DNA from: Acridotheres tristis
Lineage: Eukaryota > Chordata > Aves > Passeriformes > Sturnidae
DNA length: 64,000 bases
Reading direction: 5' to 3'
Assembly (NCBI GenBank): GCA_037013685.1
Contig: CM072887.1
Coordinates: forward strand, 85,952,347 to 86,016,346
Below are positions 40,601 to 53,164 of the stretch, in pieces (position 1 is the first letter of the stretch; each line of letters starts with the position of its first letter). The notes beneath the pieces are model-generated. The model was not told where the DNA came from, did not search any database, and saw only the letters and a list, made by a program, of their open reading frames with translations. Made by a program: the position numbers and the translations under genes.

Positions 40601-41234
40601 GGGTTTTCTTTGTTAGTTTGTTTAGAAATAGTAAAATGAAGAAAAAACAAAAAATCTGTAATGGGTGGTGGGAGTATCATGGCAAAAAGTCCGATGTTCT
40701 TCAATAACTAACCATATTTTACAGAATTCTGGGTTTGTATTTACCAAGTAAACGGAATGATTCCATTTCAGCTTAGCCTACAAGGAGCAAGTTCAAGACA
40801 GGCTTAAATTACATGATCTAAAACACAGCTTCAAGATGAGTATTTGGCCTCTAATTTATGATGTACTTACTTGTAAAGGAGATTTTTGTAAGAAATGCAT
40901 TTCAAGAAACTTTTGAGTAATCTGAATAATGAACGGTGAGAAGACAGAATCTCATAGTGTTAAAACACAAAGCTGTTTTTGCTCAGAAATTGTCCTCCTC
41001 ATTGATCTGGTACAGTAATCTCAGTTTCTCTTTTTAACTTTTTTTATTTATTTTTTCTACTCTGAGAAGCCACAGCCCAAATAAGTTCATATTCAGACCA
41101 TAATGTATTTCTCTATATATGTGAAAATGGATGATAGTTGCCCAGATCTTTGTTCCATTGACACTCAGTAATTGGATGTAGATTTTAATGAGTCTCACTT
41201 TGGGGTTTGCTTTACTTTTTTTTTTTTCTGACAG
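37693..41234 (+). other. EYS: EYS intron (3,542 nt)
   Basis: This intron is bounded by gtaact and ctgacag. It contains AT-rich unique sequence, short A/T tracts, and a slightly GC-richer, CAG/GCA-rich patch at about 40239-40480 of unknown origin. I see no CR1 or LTR in it. Confidence 0.85.
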
Positions 41235-41359
41235 GATGGGAAGGCCTCCATTGTGAGTTGGATGTTGATGAGTGCATATCCAACCCCTGCATACATGGTA
41301 TCTGTGTTCAGAAGGAGCCCAGCTTTGGTTATTCCTGTTTTTGCAAGCCAGGATTTGTG
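41235..41359 (+). CDS. EYS: EYS internal exon (EGF-like repeats), probable human exon 24 equivalent
   Basis: This 125-nt internal exon follows a long polypyrimidine tract ending in ctgacag and is followed by the donor GTG|gtgaga. It enters in phase 1, so its first two bases complete the Gly codon begun in the previous exon, and it leaves in phase 0. It supplies the sixth cysteine of the preceding EGF (GWEGLHCE) and then five cysteines of a further EGF domain that opens with DVDEC. That opening is a calcium-binding start, but the C3-C4 loop ([11 protein letters not shown]) lacks the usual hydroxylated Asp/Asn. The C2-C3 loop (C-IHGI-C) has four residues where the preceding repeat has five. No stop or frameshift is present. 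The exon lies 3,542 nt downstream of the previous one. Assignment to EYS is by domain order and remembered similarity. Confidence 0.88.
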
Positions 41360-44300
41360 GTGAGATGCTGAAATCCTTTCTTATCTTTCCTTATACCAAT
41401 GCTATTCAGCATTGCACAGAAAATACTGTATGTAAGCCTTGAGCTTTTTAAGCTTGCTCAGAATTGTTGATATACTTCTTGAATGAAATGGAATCATAGA
41501 CATATGCTTTGTTCAAGGAATTCACCAGGAATTTCTCCCTGTTCCAGTGACTCTTTGTCTGCAATTCTGTAAAGTCTGTGTGTTACCATGAGGGTTTGGT
41601 AGGTAAAAATGGATCTTAGTAATGCAAATAATCTGACTAAATTTACTGACAAACTATTCTGAGAAGGAACAAACTATCTCATAAAAATTAATACCTTTTT
41701 TGAAAGGTGTTTTTTACAGGGTAGAATGGGTAACATTAATACTTCCCACAGGCCATGATAACTGCTGTCTTTTTGTCTTCTAAAGCAGAGTGGCTTCCAA
41801 AACAATGTCAAGTGATGATGAAGGATATATCACTTGAGGGCCATAGTCTTTTTATATGGAAAACAGTCAGATCCTTATGTTAAAATAATCTCATTTTTTC
41901 ATTAAATATTCATGCTTATCTCACATGAGCAACTGTAATGGAAAAGATCAGTTACACAATTTTTTTACCATTTATGTCTCACCAAAACAAATCTGAATGC
42001 CAAATAAAACCACCAGAGAGAAATATTAAAATCTGTTTAGAGAAATTATTTTTTTCACTTAGTGCAAAATTTTTTTGGTACAAGTCAGTGTTGTGTGACA
42101 CTGAAGAGACCAGAAGTACAAATAAACCCAAAAATGGGTTAGAAGTAGGATAGATTCATTGTTATTCAAATTACTCTTCTGAATGTAACCCTGGCCCAGG
42201 GAGTCTTTGATTTACTTATTGCCAAAAGTTGGAATATTTGGTGAGTTACCAGGTGCTAGCTCTGCTTGTTTTCTTCCTGTTTTTTTCCCAGAGTATTCAT
42301 TAATAGCTCACTGATGATGGAGCTAGATAGATATTTGACCCATGGGGGCAGTTTTTCTATTAGTACATAGCTTGAGCATTAATTGTACAATATGTTGCAG
42401 AACAAGCAAGCCTTTGCAGAAGGAAAAGTAGCACCTCTTTGAAGCAGCTGAAATTTAAGATGTATCATCTTTCTTTTTATTCCATTAGTCATTTTTCCAT
42501 CTTCAGTTCCTCTCATTCCACTATGCTTTGGGAAGGAATATAAAAATAAGAAAACACAGTGGAGGAACCACCACAGAAACATTTTTAACATACTTATCTT
42601 CAGTGTCAAAGATAAGATGCTGTGGTATAAACACCTCAGGAGGTATATTTGTAAGGCCCCAATGGGTTTTTGTTCTTAACCATGAGTAGGTGTGGAGTGG
42701 AAACAGTGAAATTCACAGAGAATAAAGTATTCAAGGAACTTCAGCTACAGTATGTATGTAAATCTTCTGTAGTCTATGTCTGTACTGCTACCCAAAGTAT
42801 GGATCATAAAATATAGACTGTGAAATCTCTCATAAATTTTGAGAAGAAAAGCAAAGCCAGTGGTATATGAAATAAATGTTTACTTTTTAAGTGGAACCAT
42901 ATATAGGCATATACCTGCTTTTAAGTACAAATCTGCACAAGCTAAATTATTCCATCCCCCTGCATGGAAACTGTTAAGGCATTTACAGGCACTTTCAGTG
43001 CTATTAAATTTATCTATGACTTCTTAATGTACCCTTCATGCACACTGGAGGTTATCCACATCTGCTTTGTTTCTATGAGTCATAAAATCGTAATCAAATG
43101 CTCTTCGCCATTAAATGTAGTAGTCATAAAAATGTACTAATCTGTCACAGGAAAGTCAGAGTGAAACATAAGTTTTATAAGATTAAGAACGATTATGAGC
43201 TTGCTCAAACTGATCATTTGTTCTATGTGTGGAATTAGAAAAGCACAAGGAGGAAAGGCATCAAAACTGACATATTAATTGGCCTGTTGTTCATTTGTGC
43301 TTTGGAATACCAATACAGTGAGTGATTTTATAAGATGCCATGAATTTACCAGATAGCTCATCTGCTTGCCAAAACAAATTAAGAAGTTGATTGAAACAAG
43401 CATGAATGTATCTAAATCACTTAAACCCCATCAATTTAACCTCTTCTGTTTTAAACCCTGAATAATTTAAGCTACTTGTAAAAAAAGTAATTTCAGTTTT
43501 CATGTCTACATTTCTTCCTCTCTCTCTTTCTTGTCCTTCCTATTGTTTTTTAATATCATGAATTAATATAATAGAGTTGACAGAGATCTCATAAAGTGTA
43601 AGTTGTCCCAAGTTCTATGTGAATAGTCAGCCAGGAGACATGAAAGACTATTTAAGCATTAGTCTGAAGGAAAGTGTGTAATGAGCACATGCTTCTTGAG
43701 CTCTAGAGAAGGCTTGCATTTTTTTACATGTGCCCTTGCTGCAGGAGAAGATTCAGTCAGAAATTATATCATGATGATATGTTGTCAGAGAGGTATGTCT
43801 TCAGGGATGACAGTGTGCATATTTTAAATAATTTTCCAAACATGTAGTATCCTTCTAGGATAGCTGTTAGTTGTCTCTCTTCATGTAGCCTATTAGTTCA
43901 TTGCAATAGAAGTGAAAATAAAATGAACGCAGGCCTGACTTCACCATATATTTATTTCACACTTCAAGAATGCATTTAATTCACATAATTATTCCTTGCC
44001 TTTTTTACAGACCACTGAATATGAACATTTTTACTTTATTACTACAGAGGATATTTCAGACTTCCCATGAATTGTTAGTCTTGATAAAAAATAAGAAATG
44101 AATGCCTGGTCCAATTTGAAACTGCCACTATATTTTTCCTTTTCTAAATATTATCTGTGAATGCAAGGTATTAACAGGGATCTGTGCCTATATTTGGTAA
44201 CAACAGACAACAGACAATGGGCTGCAACGTACAAAAGGAAAGAACATTAGCTTGCAAGTCACAGCAAGTCATAGGTTTTTAGACAGCTAAGTCCCGTAAA

Positions 44301-44649
44301 AAGTATTTTGTAAACCTACAAGCTAACTGGAGATTATTGTTTTAACCAGTTTTTATTACTAGTAACAATATTGTCTTTGATACTTGGTAATTATAAGTCT
44401 ATAGCGAAATTATTTTTTATTGGTAATCAGAGTAAAAATGTCACTTAGTTAAAATTAAAAATACATAGCTATACTATTAAATTAGTTAAGGAATATTTTC
44501 CACATGATATTTACTTTCGAAAGTGTAAACAGCTTAATATAAGCAAACAATATTTTAGAATCAAAAAAAAAGCAATAATTATAACTAATATCACTATAAA
44601 AAGTAAATTGCCTTCAAAAAATGGCTTTTTTTTGAAAATTCTCTTTCAG
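41360..44649 (+). other. EYS: EYS intron (3,290 nt)
   Basis: This intron is bounded by gtgaga and ctttcag. It is AT-rich unique sequence in which I recognise no mobile element, RNA gene or additional exon. Confidence 0.85.
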
Positions 44650-44902
44650 GGACGAAGCTGTGAGCTTAATTACAATGATTGTCTTATACATTCCTGCTCC
44701 ACTGGGTTTCTTTGTGTTGATGGAATAAATAATATCACCTGTTTACCTATTATGCCAGAAAGCAAGAAAATTCTCACTGAAGTAGCTGAAGTGTTTCCTG
44801 CTGAAATTTTAGACAATGACCTTCCATCAGCGCTGGCTGTGTCTATGGAACATTGGTCTAAAAATGTTTCTCCTGATTTTCATACAGGAGAGAGGTCCCA
44901 AG
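44650..44902 (+). CDS. EYS: EYS internal exon: last, partial EGF-like domain plus linker
   Basis: This 253-nt exon begins after the acceptor attctctttcag in phase 0 and ends at the consensus donor CAAG|gtgagt in phase 1. It supplies the sixth cysteine of the preceding EGF (GRSCE), then a domain beginning NYNDC with cysteines 1-4 only (NDC, HSC, FLC, ITC). About 50 residues without cysteine follow, rich in Glu, Ser and Leu. NIT and NVS are potential N-glycosylation sites, although NVS is followed by Pro, which disfavours use. The change from EGF repeats to a cysteine-free linker fits the point in EYS where the EGF array gives way to the long, low-complexity exon before the laminin-G/EGF half. 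The open frame continues past the donor to a stop near 44971, but the perfect gtgagt makes splicing much more likely than read-through. The phase-1 exit means the next coding exon should start with two bases of a split codon. Confidence 0.87.
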
Positions 44903-45689
44903 GTGAGTATAAAGGGCTTCTGAACAAAGTGTATATCAAACTTCTTTACTTGTTAATGCTTCTAAAATGGTAAGGGTATTGAAAATATATTTATATTAAT
45001 TATTGAGATTTTTTTTATTCAATGTATTCCCTTCTATTTTTTTTCTTTTCATTTACTTCAGCATCCTTTCATAACTTCACCTATGTGTAACTGTAAAATT
45101 GCTCTTTTCTCTCAAAAGAATTTTCCCCAGCATCTTTCACATCCAGGAAGGAAAATTCCACTTTCTCTTAGCTGGGTTTTCAGTTTTCAGAGTATACAAT
45201 TTCATATGCCTCATATTATGTTCAGTAATCTCTGATTCTAATGCTAATTTTCCCCTCTTCCTTGGCTAGTCATCAGGACAGGAAGATTTTTTTTTTTTAC
45301 TCCATGGGGACTTTGATTATTTTTTCCTACTTCACATGCTTTCTGAGTGCTTCTTTTTCTGTGCATCTAGATGCTTTTTGACTAAAAATGAATTGGACAA
45401 GCCTCTCAAAGTCTCGGCCATTCTAACTGTTTGTAGTGATGTTTTTGGGAAGCCAAAAATTGCCTATCCTGTTATTTTAAAAGCATTTGCAGAAAAGTTA
45501 AAAGTAACAGAAGTGTAAGATTTTATTGTGAAGATTGTGCCTTCATTTTGGCCTCTCCATTGTACTAAAAATAGTATTACACATGTAGTGTGTATCAGGC
45601 ATTCTCTTTACAGATAGTTTCACAATTTTTTGCTTATATACCTCTTCAAAGTGATTACTTTTATAAAAAATAAGATTAGTCCTGTTTTG

Positions 45690-45805
45690 ATGGGGTTTTT
45701 TTGTTTGTTTATTTTGTTTTGTTTTGTTTTGGGTTTTGTTTTTTAGGGTCTTGTTTGTTTGTTTGTTTTTGGTTTTGGGGGTTATTTTTGTTTATTTTTT
45801 TTTTC
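45690..45805. repeat. T/G-rich simple repeat, (TTTG)n/(TTTTG)n
   Basis: About 115 bases consisting almost only of T and G on the + strand, with tandem tttg and ttttg units. It is 0.8 kb downstream of the last EYS exon in the window. Confidence 0.92.
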
Positions 45806-48433
45806 AATTTGGGTAACTTAGTTTTAGAGAATATTGGTTCCTAGTATACAGAATTCTGTTGGGATTGATTAATTGATTGATTGACTGAACCGCTTGTTCT
45901 GCCTTCTCCTTCACAAGAATCACATACTAATCTTCCATTTTTTGCTTGATATTGTCTATTTTCCTTCAAAGACCATCTCTTTATAATCATCATTTTCATC
46001 ACCTATGTGATGAAAAAAGAGACAAATATAAACTTGACAAAATGATTAGCCACTGTTAAACAGTAGACAACAGAGGAAATTCAGCTAATACTGGAGACAA
46101 AATTGAATGATCCAGACGTGGAGATCTGTTGTTCATGAAGTCAGGGTACTTTCTGAAGCATTCAGCTGAGTAGTATATTTCAATAAAAATTTTTCATCAA
46201 CATAGTTAATAGTAGTTCTGACTTCAAAACATATCTATTTGTAAATGTATGTGAGACTCCTAAAATATTTTTAAAACAACCTGATCAAGTGTTCTTATGT
46301 ATATCTTCTTCCTACAAAAACTTCAGGTATAGAGTTATTGATGGATCTGCTGAAAAGTTGTTATTGTTTGAATCTCCTAATGATGAGATATCCTATTTTG
46401 TTTTATTGGCACCAGTCACATCTGTGCAAACAGAATTATGTAAAATTTTAATGACAAAACATTTATTTTTAATACCTGTTATCCTGCTTCAAGATCTGCC
46501 TTATGCAATTTTATTAGCAATACTGTACTGAAACAAAATGACTGCTGTGCCTGATAAAGAACTCATGAGTAAGCCCTGTTACCTAGACTTCACATCTGCA
46601 GTGGAATAGGCTCTGGCCTTTATCAGCTGGTGTTCTGTTGAGTTTCTCATTTCTATTCAGAGAACTTTTTGAGGTGGTGGGGTGTTATTATACAAAGATA
46701 AAAGTGTCTGTCAAAGTTGCCAGGTGCTTGGAAGAGACTTATTGTCATCCAGCAGCAGCTGATACGGCACCTGCTGCCATACCTGACACAGGTGGCTATT
46801 CTTCTCGTTCTGCCACACAGGCTACTGCATCAGTATAGAAGCAGGTTGGAGGCTGCTACAATGCTGACAGGAGATCAGCAACTGAACAGTTTCACCTCAC
46901 TACAATAACCTTTTCAGGATTTCAGGTGTTCATTTCATCATACTTGCATATAAACTCAGGAGGTATTTCTATTGTTAAAGTATATAAGTTTAATCAACAT
47001 TTTTAATGTAAAATAGGTACAGACAAAAATGTATATTTCTTGGGAGAATAGTGTTTTATGTAATATAATTAATTTGCTACTTCTTATTCCAAAATGAGAC
47101 AAACGATGGCTGCATTTTTTTAAAGCAATATTATTTTTAGAACATTACAACATTTCAGAAATAAATTCAGGGAATTACAAGGACACAGTAAAACCTAAGA
47201 ATTCTGGAATTAAACATTAGGAAATATTGATTGGTTTGGTTTACATATTTATACTACACATTTATAAAACAGAATGAATAACCATAGAGCCAAGGAGAAG
47301 TTGTTTTTTTTCTTTTTTTTGCTTTTCATTATATGCTTGAGGGCTTGTGTTGAAAAAAATGATTTTATGTTATTGATTTAAATCACTTAGGGGGAAAAAA
47401 AAAGTATTCTAGACCAGGAATGATATGTATAAAGGTGTCAAAGGACAAATAAAACATTTCTGTGGGGTATGGAATACAATTGTTTTCCTGTGAATACTGG
47501 TCTACATAGATTTCATTCTCAGTATGCATACGTAAAGACACAGATCAAATTCATACTGCCAGAACTGCCTCCTGATGCTGTGCCTATATTCAAGTCAAGT
47601 TGTTTGAGCATACCACTGTGGATTTCCAACCAATCAAGATATGACTTAAAGGGAATTTTGTTTGGGGTTTGTTGTTGTTATTTTGGAGGATTTATTAGTT
47701 TGATTGAGTTTTATGGTGGAAAAAATAGATAAGAAACAACAATGCATTTCCAAAAGTAATAGCTGCCCTTATGTTGATGCATAAGCAAATCTACGTCTTT
47801 TTTATTAGAAGAAATAGGATTATTAAAAAGCTAAGTGAGATATGCTCTTGGATGAGTAAGATCTTTAATTCACTAGTGCATCCATAATAGAAGAAATGTG
47901 TCAAGCTGCTAAACCTGATGTACTCTTCTATACTTACAGATTTAGTTTATTTATTAATAACCGGTATTACTAAAACTTGAGAAAATATACTGATGGCCCA
48001 CCTAGATAACTTGCAGTCTCTGAAAAATGGGTACCACATACTTTCCATATATTTTAGAATAGCTCTTCTTACTGACAATCTGTAGATACATTACAGCAAG
48101 TTCTAAAACAGCTTAGAGTAGCAGGAACCTCTGGAAAAGGACTATGAGAGATGGAAGAAAAATGCATTTTTTTATCTGATCTCCAGGTGTGCTTTTCCAC
48201 TGCCATGATATTGCTTGTGGCAAATAATGTTTTGTAAATATATTTATTCTTAGAAAAAATATATTAATCATTACAGAAATGCTTTCATGTGGCCAGAGAG
48301 GACAATCTAAGCTCTTAATCATGTCTGTTAGCACTCTGCGAAGTTCTGTATGACTTTTTCAGTTTCCCAGGCTCTGCCAGCAAGTAATTGCCCAATAAGT
48401 AGCAACTGACACAAATTGAATGCAGGAAAATTT

Positions 48434-48526
48434 CCTTCCTTCCGTCCTCCCTGCCTGCCTGCCTTCCCTACTCTCTTTCCTTCCTCTCTTTCCTCTCTTT
48501 CCCTCTTTTTCTTTCTTTCTTTCCTG
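48434..48526. repeat. Pyrimidine-rich (CCTT)n/(CTTT)n repeat
   Basis: An almost pure C/T strand of about 90 bases with ccttcctt, gcctgcctgcct and ctttctttcttt subunits, directly upstream of a CR1 fragment. Confidence 0.92.
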
Positions 48527-48550
48527 TTAGGGCAGCCAATCATTGAAAAA

Positions 48551-48717
48551 GGTTGGCCAGAGAGATTGCAGTTTCCATCCTTGGGGATATTTAGAATTGA
48601 ACTGGACAATGTCCTGAGAAACCTGTTGTAGCTGACTCTACTGTGAGCAGGTGAGATTAAATTAGATAAACTTCAGAGGTCCCTTCAAACCTCAGTTATT
48701 CAGGGATTCTGTGGTAC
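48551..48717 (+). mobile_element. CR1 LINE 3'-terminal fragment, sense
   Basis: 'ttggccagagagattgcagtttccatccttggggatatttagaattgaactggacaatgtcctgagaaacc' followed by 'gattaaattagataaacttcagaggtcccttcaaacctcagttattcagggattctgtgg' is clearly the CR1 3' end. It is 5'-truncated. The minus-strand frame at 48328-48609 is an artefact of this and the adjacent repeat. Confidence 0.92.
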
Positions 48718-50634
48718 CTTGTAATGTTTAGGACAGAATTGTCTTTCAGATATTGTTTATAAAGACTCTTAGAATTTGCTTCTATGGAAGTATCTTGTTA
48801 GTCACAAAATTGAATCCCAAAAGTGGGATTAATCTTGCCCGTAGCTATCCATTAATTAATCTGTGTAAACTATATCACTGTAATAAATGAAGAAAAATCA
48901 TACCATCTGCTTTAGATGTCTGTTCTGGGCTAGGATGCAAACTTTTCTCCTTTCCTTAATTTAAACCATTCTGCTTCTTTGTACTTTTGGTTTTGGCAAA
49001 GAAATTGAATCTTACTTTGACTTTTCTGTTTGTGTAATGTATGTGGACTATGGAGCTCACAAAGACATTTGAAAGACAAAACCTGGTAGAACCAGATATG
49101 AATGTTAACAACACATCTGCTACTACAGCAGCTAACTGGATTTACTTCTGTTAATTATGAAAAAAAAAAACATACATTAAGCAAATACTTTAATGAAGTG
49201 GATTTTCATCTCTCTATTAAGTTATCAACTTTCACTGCCTCTGTTCAATATTTCATTTTTTCCTTTAAGACTACCTAACATATGAAATATGTTCTGAACA
49301 TATTACTGATAGTCAAATTGGTACATTACTACAAAGCTTTTAATGTTCAGTATTATTTTGTTTAAAGTCTTGTTCTGCAAAAATTTCAATTTTGATTACA
49401 TTATTGGTTAAATACTCCTAGCAGAAAGAAAAATTCAAGCTTTTGGGTTTTACACACTGTTTTTCTTTATAATGCAATGTAATGCTTTTTCAGTTTTCTC
49501 CTTAATCAAGTTCTATTCAATTACAGCAGTGTACACTTGTTTCTGAAAAGTCTTGAAACTGCATGATGCCTTTGTCTCCTAATCCTGCTTTATCATATTG
49601 AATTGTTTATGTTATATTCTCTGGATTTGACATCACTCTCATTATTCCTTTAAGCTTTGTCTTTTATCAATTCGGCCAGACCTACTACTATTCATTCCAT
49701 TGTAATTTCCCTGTTCTCAGTATCTGTAATCATATGCTGTTTTTAAACACATGTTATATCTGCTACATCAAGAAGGTAATTACTTTTGACACAGTGAAGT
49801 TGCTAGCTATGTAGGTTAGCATGAAATTTCATGCAGAGTGCTTTGAACACTGATCCATTATTTGCACTATATTTGTAACTGCTAGAAGCCTGAACTTAGT
49901 AACTTTCCAGACCTCTTTCACAAGCAGTCATTTTCCCTAGAGTTCTGATAAAGAATACCTAGAAGAGTAATTGCAAGCCTGGCCTACTTCTGGCTTTACT
50001 TAAGTGCAACCTGCTGCCCTGCAGGCAAAAGCATTTTAATAGTCTGCAACTTTTAAGTGTATTTTTTACTCTGATTGCTTTGTGCTCAGACTTCTAAGCA
50101 AGCCAGGTATATGGAAAATCTGTGGGAATTCCATGTAAATGGCTGTCACAACAAGAAAAAATTAAAAAGAAATTAAACCTTTCATTTAAAAACAAACATA
50201 ATTTGATATTTTCTAAGTTTCTGTATCAAAATAAATTTAAATTCCCTTTTGAACTGACAAATAACTTCTGCTTTCTAATCATCAAATGTGTCCTAATAAT
50301 ATCTAAATGTCTTCTAGACTTTGCATTGTTTGTCTGCAAAGAGATTCATTGTGCTTGATATTCCCAGCTACTTTAAAGCAGAAAGAATAATGATATTGGG
50401 AATAAAACTCTTGTCATACCTGCCAATGACAGCAGATGTTGAGTTTCAGGTATGAGGTAATTTGAGAACAATTTTTATGCCGGTCAGTATCTCCTATCAT
50501 TTAGAATTTCAAAGCCAGTGAGATCTGTGACTATCATTGACTCCTAGAACAGAGAAATCCTCAGTAGCATCTTCTGTTTTTGAAAAATAATACTCTAAGA
50601 AACTTACAGGCATAGTTAACTTCTAGATGATTGG

Positions 50635-50756
50635 GAAAAAAAACAAAAAAACAAACAAAACAAAACAAACAACAACAACAAAAAAAAAAAAACAAAAAAA
50701 CAAAAAACAAAAAAAAAAAAACAAACAAAAAAAAAAAAAAAAAACCAAAAAAAAGG
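50635..50756. repeat. A-rich (CAAA)n/(CAAAA)n simple repeat
   Basis: About 120 bases consisting of A with isolated C residues. The minus-strand frame rich in Phe, Cys and Leu at 50561-50815 is a by-product of this tract. Confidence 0.95.
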
Positions 50757-51628
50757 TACATTGACCAGTACAAATATTTCTGGAATAAGGAAGTATTGTT
50801 TTTCCAGTAACTCAAAATATTTTCCTTGACTTTTTGAATACTATCAGCATTCTGTGTTAAGATTGATTTATTTTGTAGATTTTTGAACCAACCAAACTAT
50901 GTAACACACGGGCTAGCATTCATCGGCATAGCAAGCATACGGTTCTGAAAATCTTAAAATGTCATTTGTGTAGTGGGTTCTGAGGAGCCTAAAATAATTA
51001 GGATTATTTTTCTTTGAAGAATAGCAAATAAAAGACATTAGTTGTTCCATGTAGCTCACCCTTTGCATTTACATTTCAGATCAGTTAGTGCAATTACTGG
51101 ATTAATTATGTTTTGGTCTTAAACCTTATTTTGAGTATATTCAAAATACATCATAATGATCAACTTCTGCAGTTTAAAATAACAAGGCATTTTAGAATCA
51201 TGAGAACCTCTGAGTAAGTCTTTATCTTGTTATTTATTTGAAAAACCTATTATTTGTTACAATACGTAAAGTATCCCGAATGCGCAGATTGCTCCTCAAG
51301 GATGCTGTTATATTCCCTGGAGTTAAATAATCCTTAGGGATGATTTGGCAGCATTCAGGAAGTGTAAACACTGTCAGTTCAGCTTTTCCTTCATCTCAGT
51401 TGAGGAAGAAAAGAGATATTCCTGTGTGACTCCCTTAAGCAAATAACTGCTCACCAGCAGTGATAAGTTCTGATACTATCTGGGATGTGGACCAAAAAGA
51501 GGAGTATGATAGGACAGTTGCACTATTGGATTCTAGTGCAAGGTCTCTAATTCCATAATTGAAAAAAATTGTTCAAAATCTTAGCAAACTTGACTTGTAC
51601 TGAAGTTTAAATAATGTGAATTTCTGCT

Positions 51629-51652
51629 AAAAAAAAAAAATATATATATATG
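51629..51652. repeat. Poly-A/(TA)n tract
   Basis: About twelve A residues followed by TA repeats. Confidence 0.9.
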
Positions 51653-53164
51653 TAATGGAAAATAATTATTTCCTTTATTTGGGATCTCTGCTTACAATGA
51701 AATTACAGTAAAATAGAGGAAATGTTGGCTAACCATTAACTATAAGTCTCGGTTTTGTTCTCAGATCAGTCATATCTGTACAGGTGTAAAGAGGCTAGTG
51801 TGCTTTGGAAAAGAAAAGAAGGAAAAAAACAAATCTTCCAAAATGCTGTGGTATATGTTTGCAATGAAGGGAGTTGTAGGATGGAGAGGTTAAAAAGGAA
51901 AAATAGTCTGTTGTAGAAGGATGGGGAACATTGTAGGGTCAGCACAAGACAAAACAAATGTATACATGGTGAGGTAACAGGGGATAGGATATTCAGGATG
52001 ACATGTTTAGGAACAAGACTGGAAATAGTACATATTATTGGCCTGAAGAAAAATACGGTGCCTGTACTCTTCCTGGGTACCCCTCAGCTTCTATCAATGT
52101 ATCAATCTTAAAAATTTCCAGATTTACCCTGTTGGAAGCAAGAACCTTCTCACAAGTAAAGCAGTAGCCCTACTACATTGTGTCATGTTGCTTCACCATT
52201 TTACCCTCTCATTACCTCAAATTTTAACAGGCTTGTAGAGTTGTGAGCAACAATGGCTTCTGCACCTCAGACCTTTGACCAGAGGGTTTATGTTATTTCA
52301 GGTAGCTAGTAAATCTTTATGTGCAGTTATGGAAAACATAAAATGACTTCATAAGCCAATCCTATTTTTTTCTTTTGATGTCACATGGGTCAACCTGTCA
52401 TAAAGATTAAACTGATTACTCAATACTCTTGAGATAGTTGTGCCTGATTAACAGCAAGCTACCCTGTGACTTGGCTTGGCCTCCCAGCAATGTTTCATAT
52501 ATAGCTTTTCTTTTTTTCGTCTCCAAAAGAAAGGCACAATATATTTTTTTGCTATTAGTAGCTACACAATGTGGAGCTGGAGCAATTTCTCTCAAGTCTT
52601 TGTTGCCTTAGCCTTGCTTCAGAAATTAGAGGTGCCTTAAATGCCTTTAAATGACTGTTCCTAACACTGTCCATTTACTTATAATTTAGCAGTTGCCAAG
52701 TGCCTGTTTGCAGAAGAGAAAGGCTATGCCTGTTCTGCATATCTAAATTGATCAAGAATATACCAAATGAAAAATGTTTTGTTGTTCTTATTGGCTGGAA
52801 AAGGCTGCTCTCCATTTAAAGTTTGTATCTTACAGCTTTTCAGTCACTTCTGCTTTATGGGCTAAAGCAAAAAAAAAAAAATTGCTATCTTGACATGATT
52901 TATTGTAAAAGTTCTTTCTTTTTCTCCCAGGCTGGGCAGGTGCAAGGCTGTTAATCCTTACTTACATCATGATTTGCATTGTAGCAAACTGTCATATATT
53001 CAAATACCAAAGAAATGCTGCCGTTAAAAATGTCACAAACACTAAATCATATGGCAGTTCAGTCATTGTGTGTATCACAAACAGGTTTTACACTGTTAAC
53101 TCTAAAAGAGTAATTTTAGAATGACTGTTTAGAACTATTCACTGCTCAAAATTTGTTTAATATC

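Noticed and set aside
44903..44973. Read-through of the last exon to the stop near 44971
   Set aside because: A perfect gtgagt donor follows CAAG at 44902, and the sequence beyond it is intron-like. A read-through isoform is possible but unsupported.
45865..45890. (ATTG)n run as a regulatory element
   Set aside because: A very short simple repeat with no other support.
50561..50815. 84-residue Phe/Cys-rich minus-strand frame as a membrane peptide
   Set aside because: It is a translation of the A-rich simple repeat.
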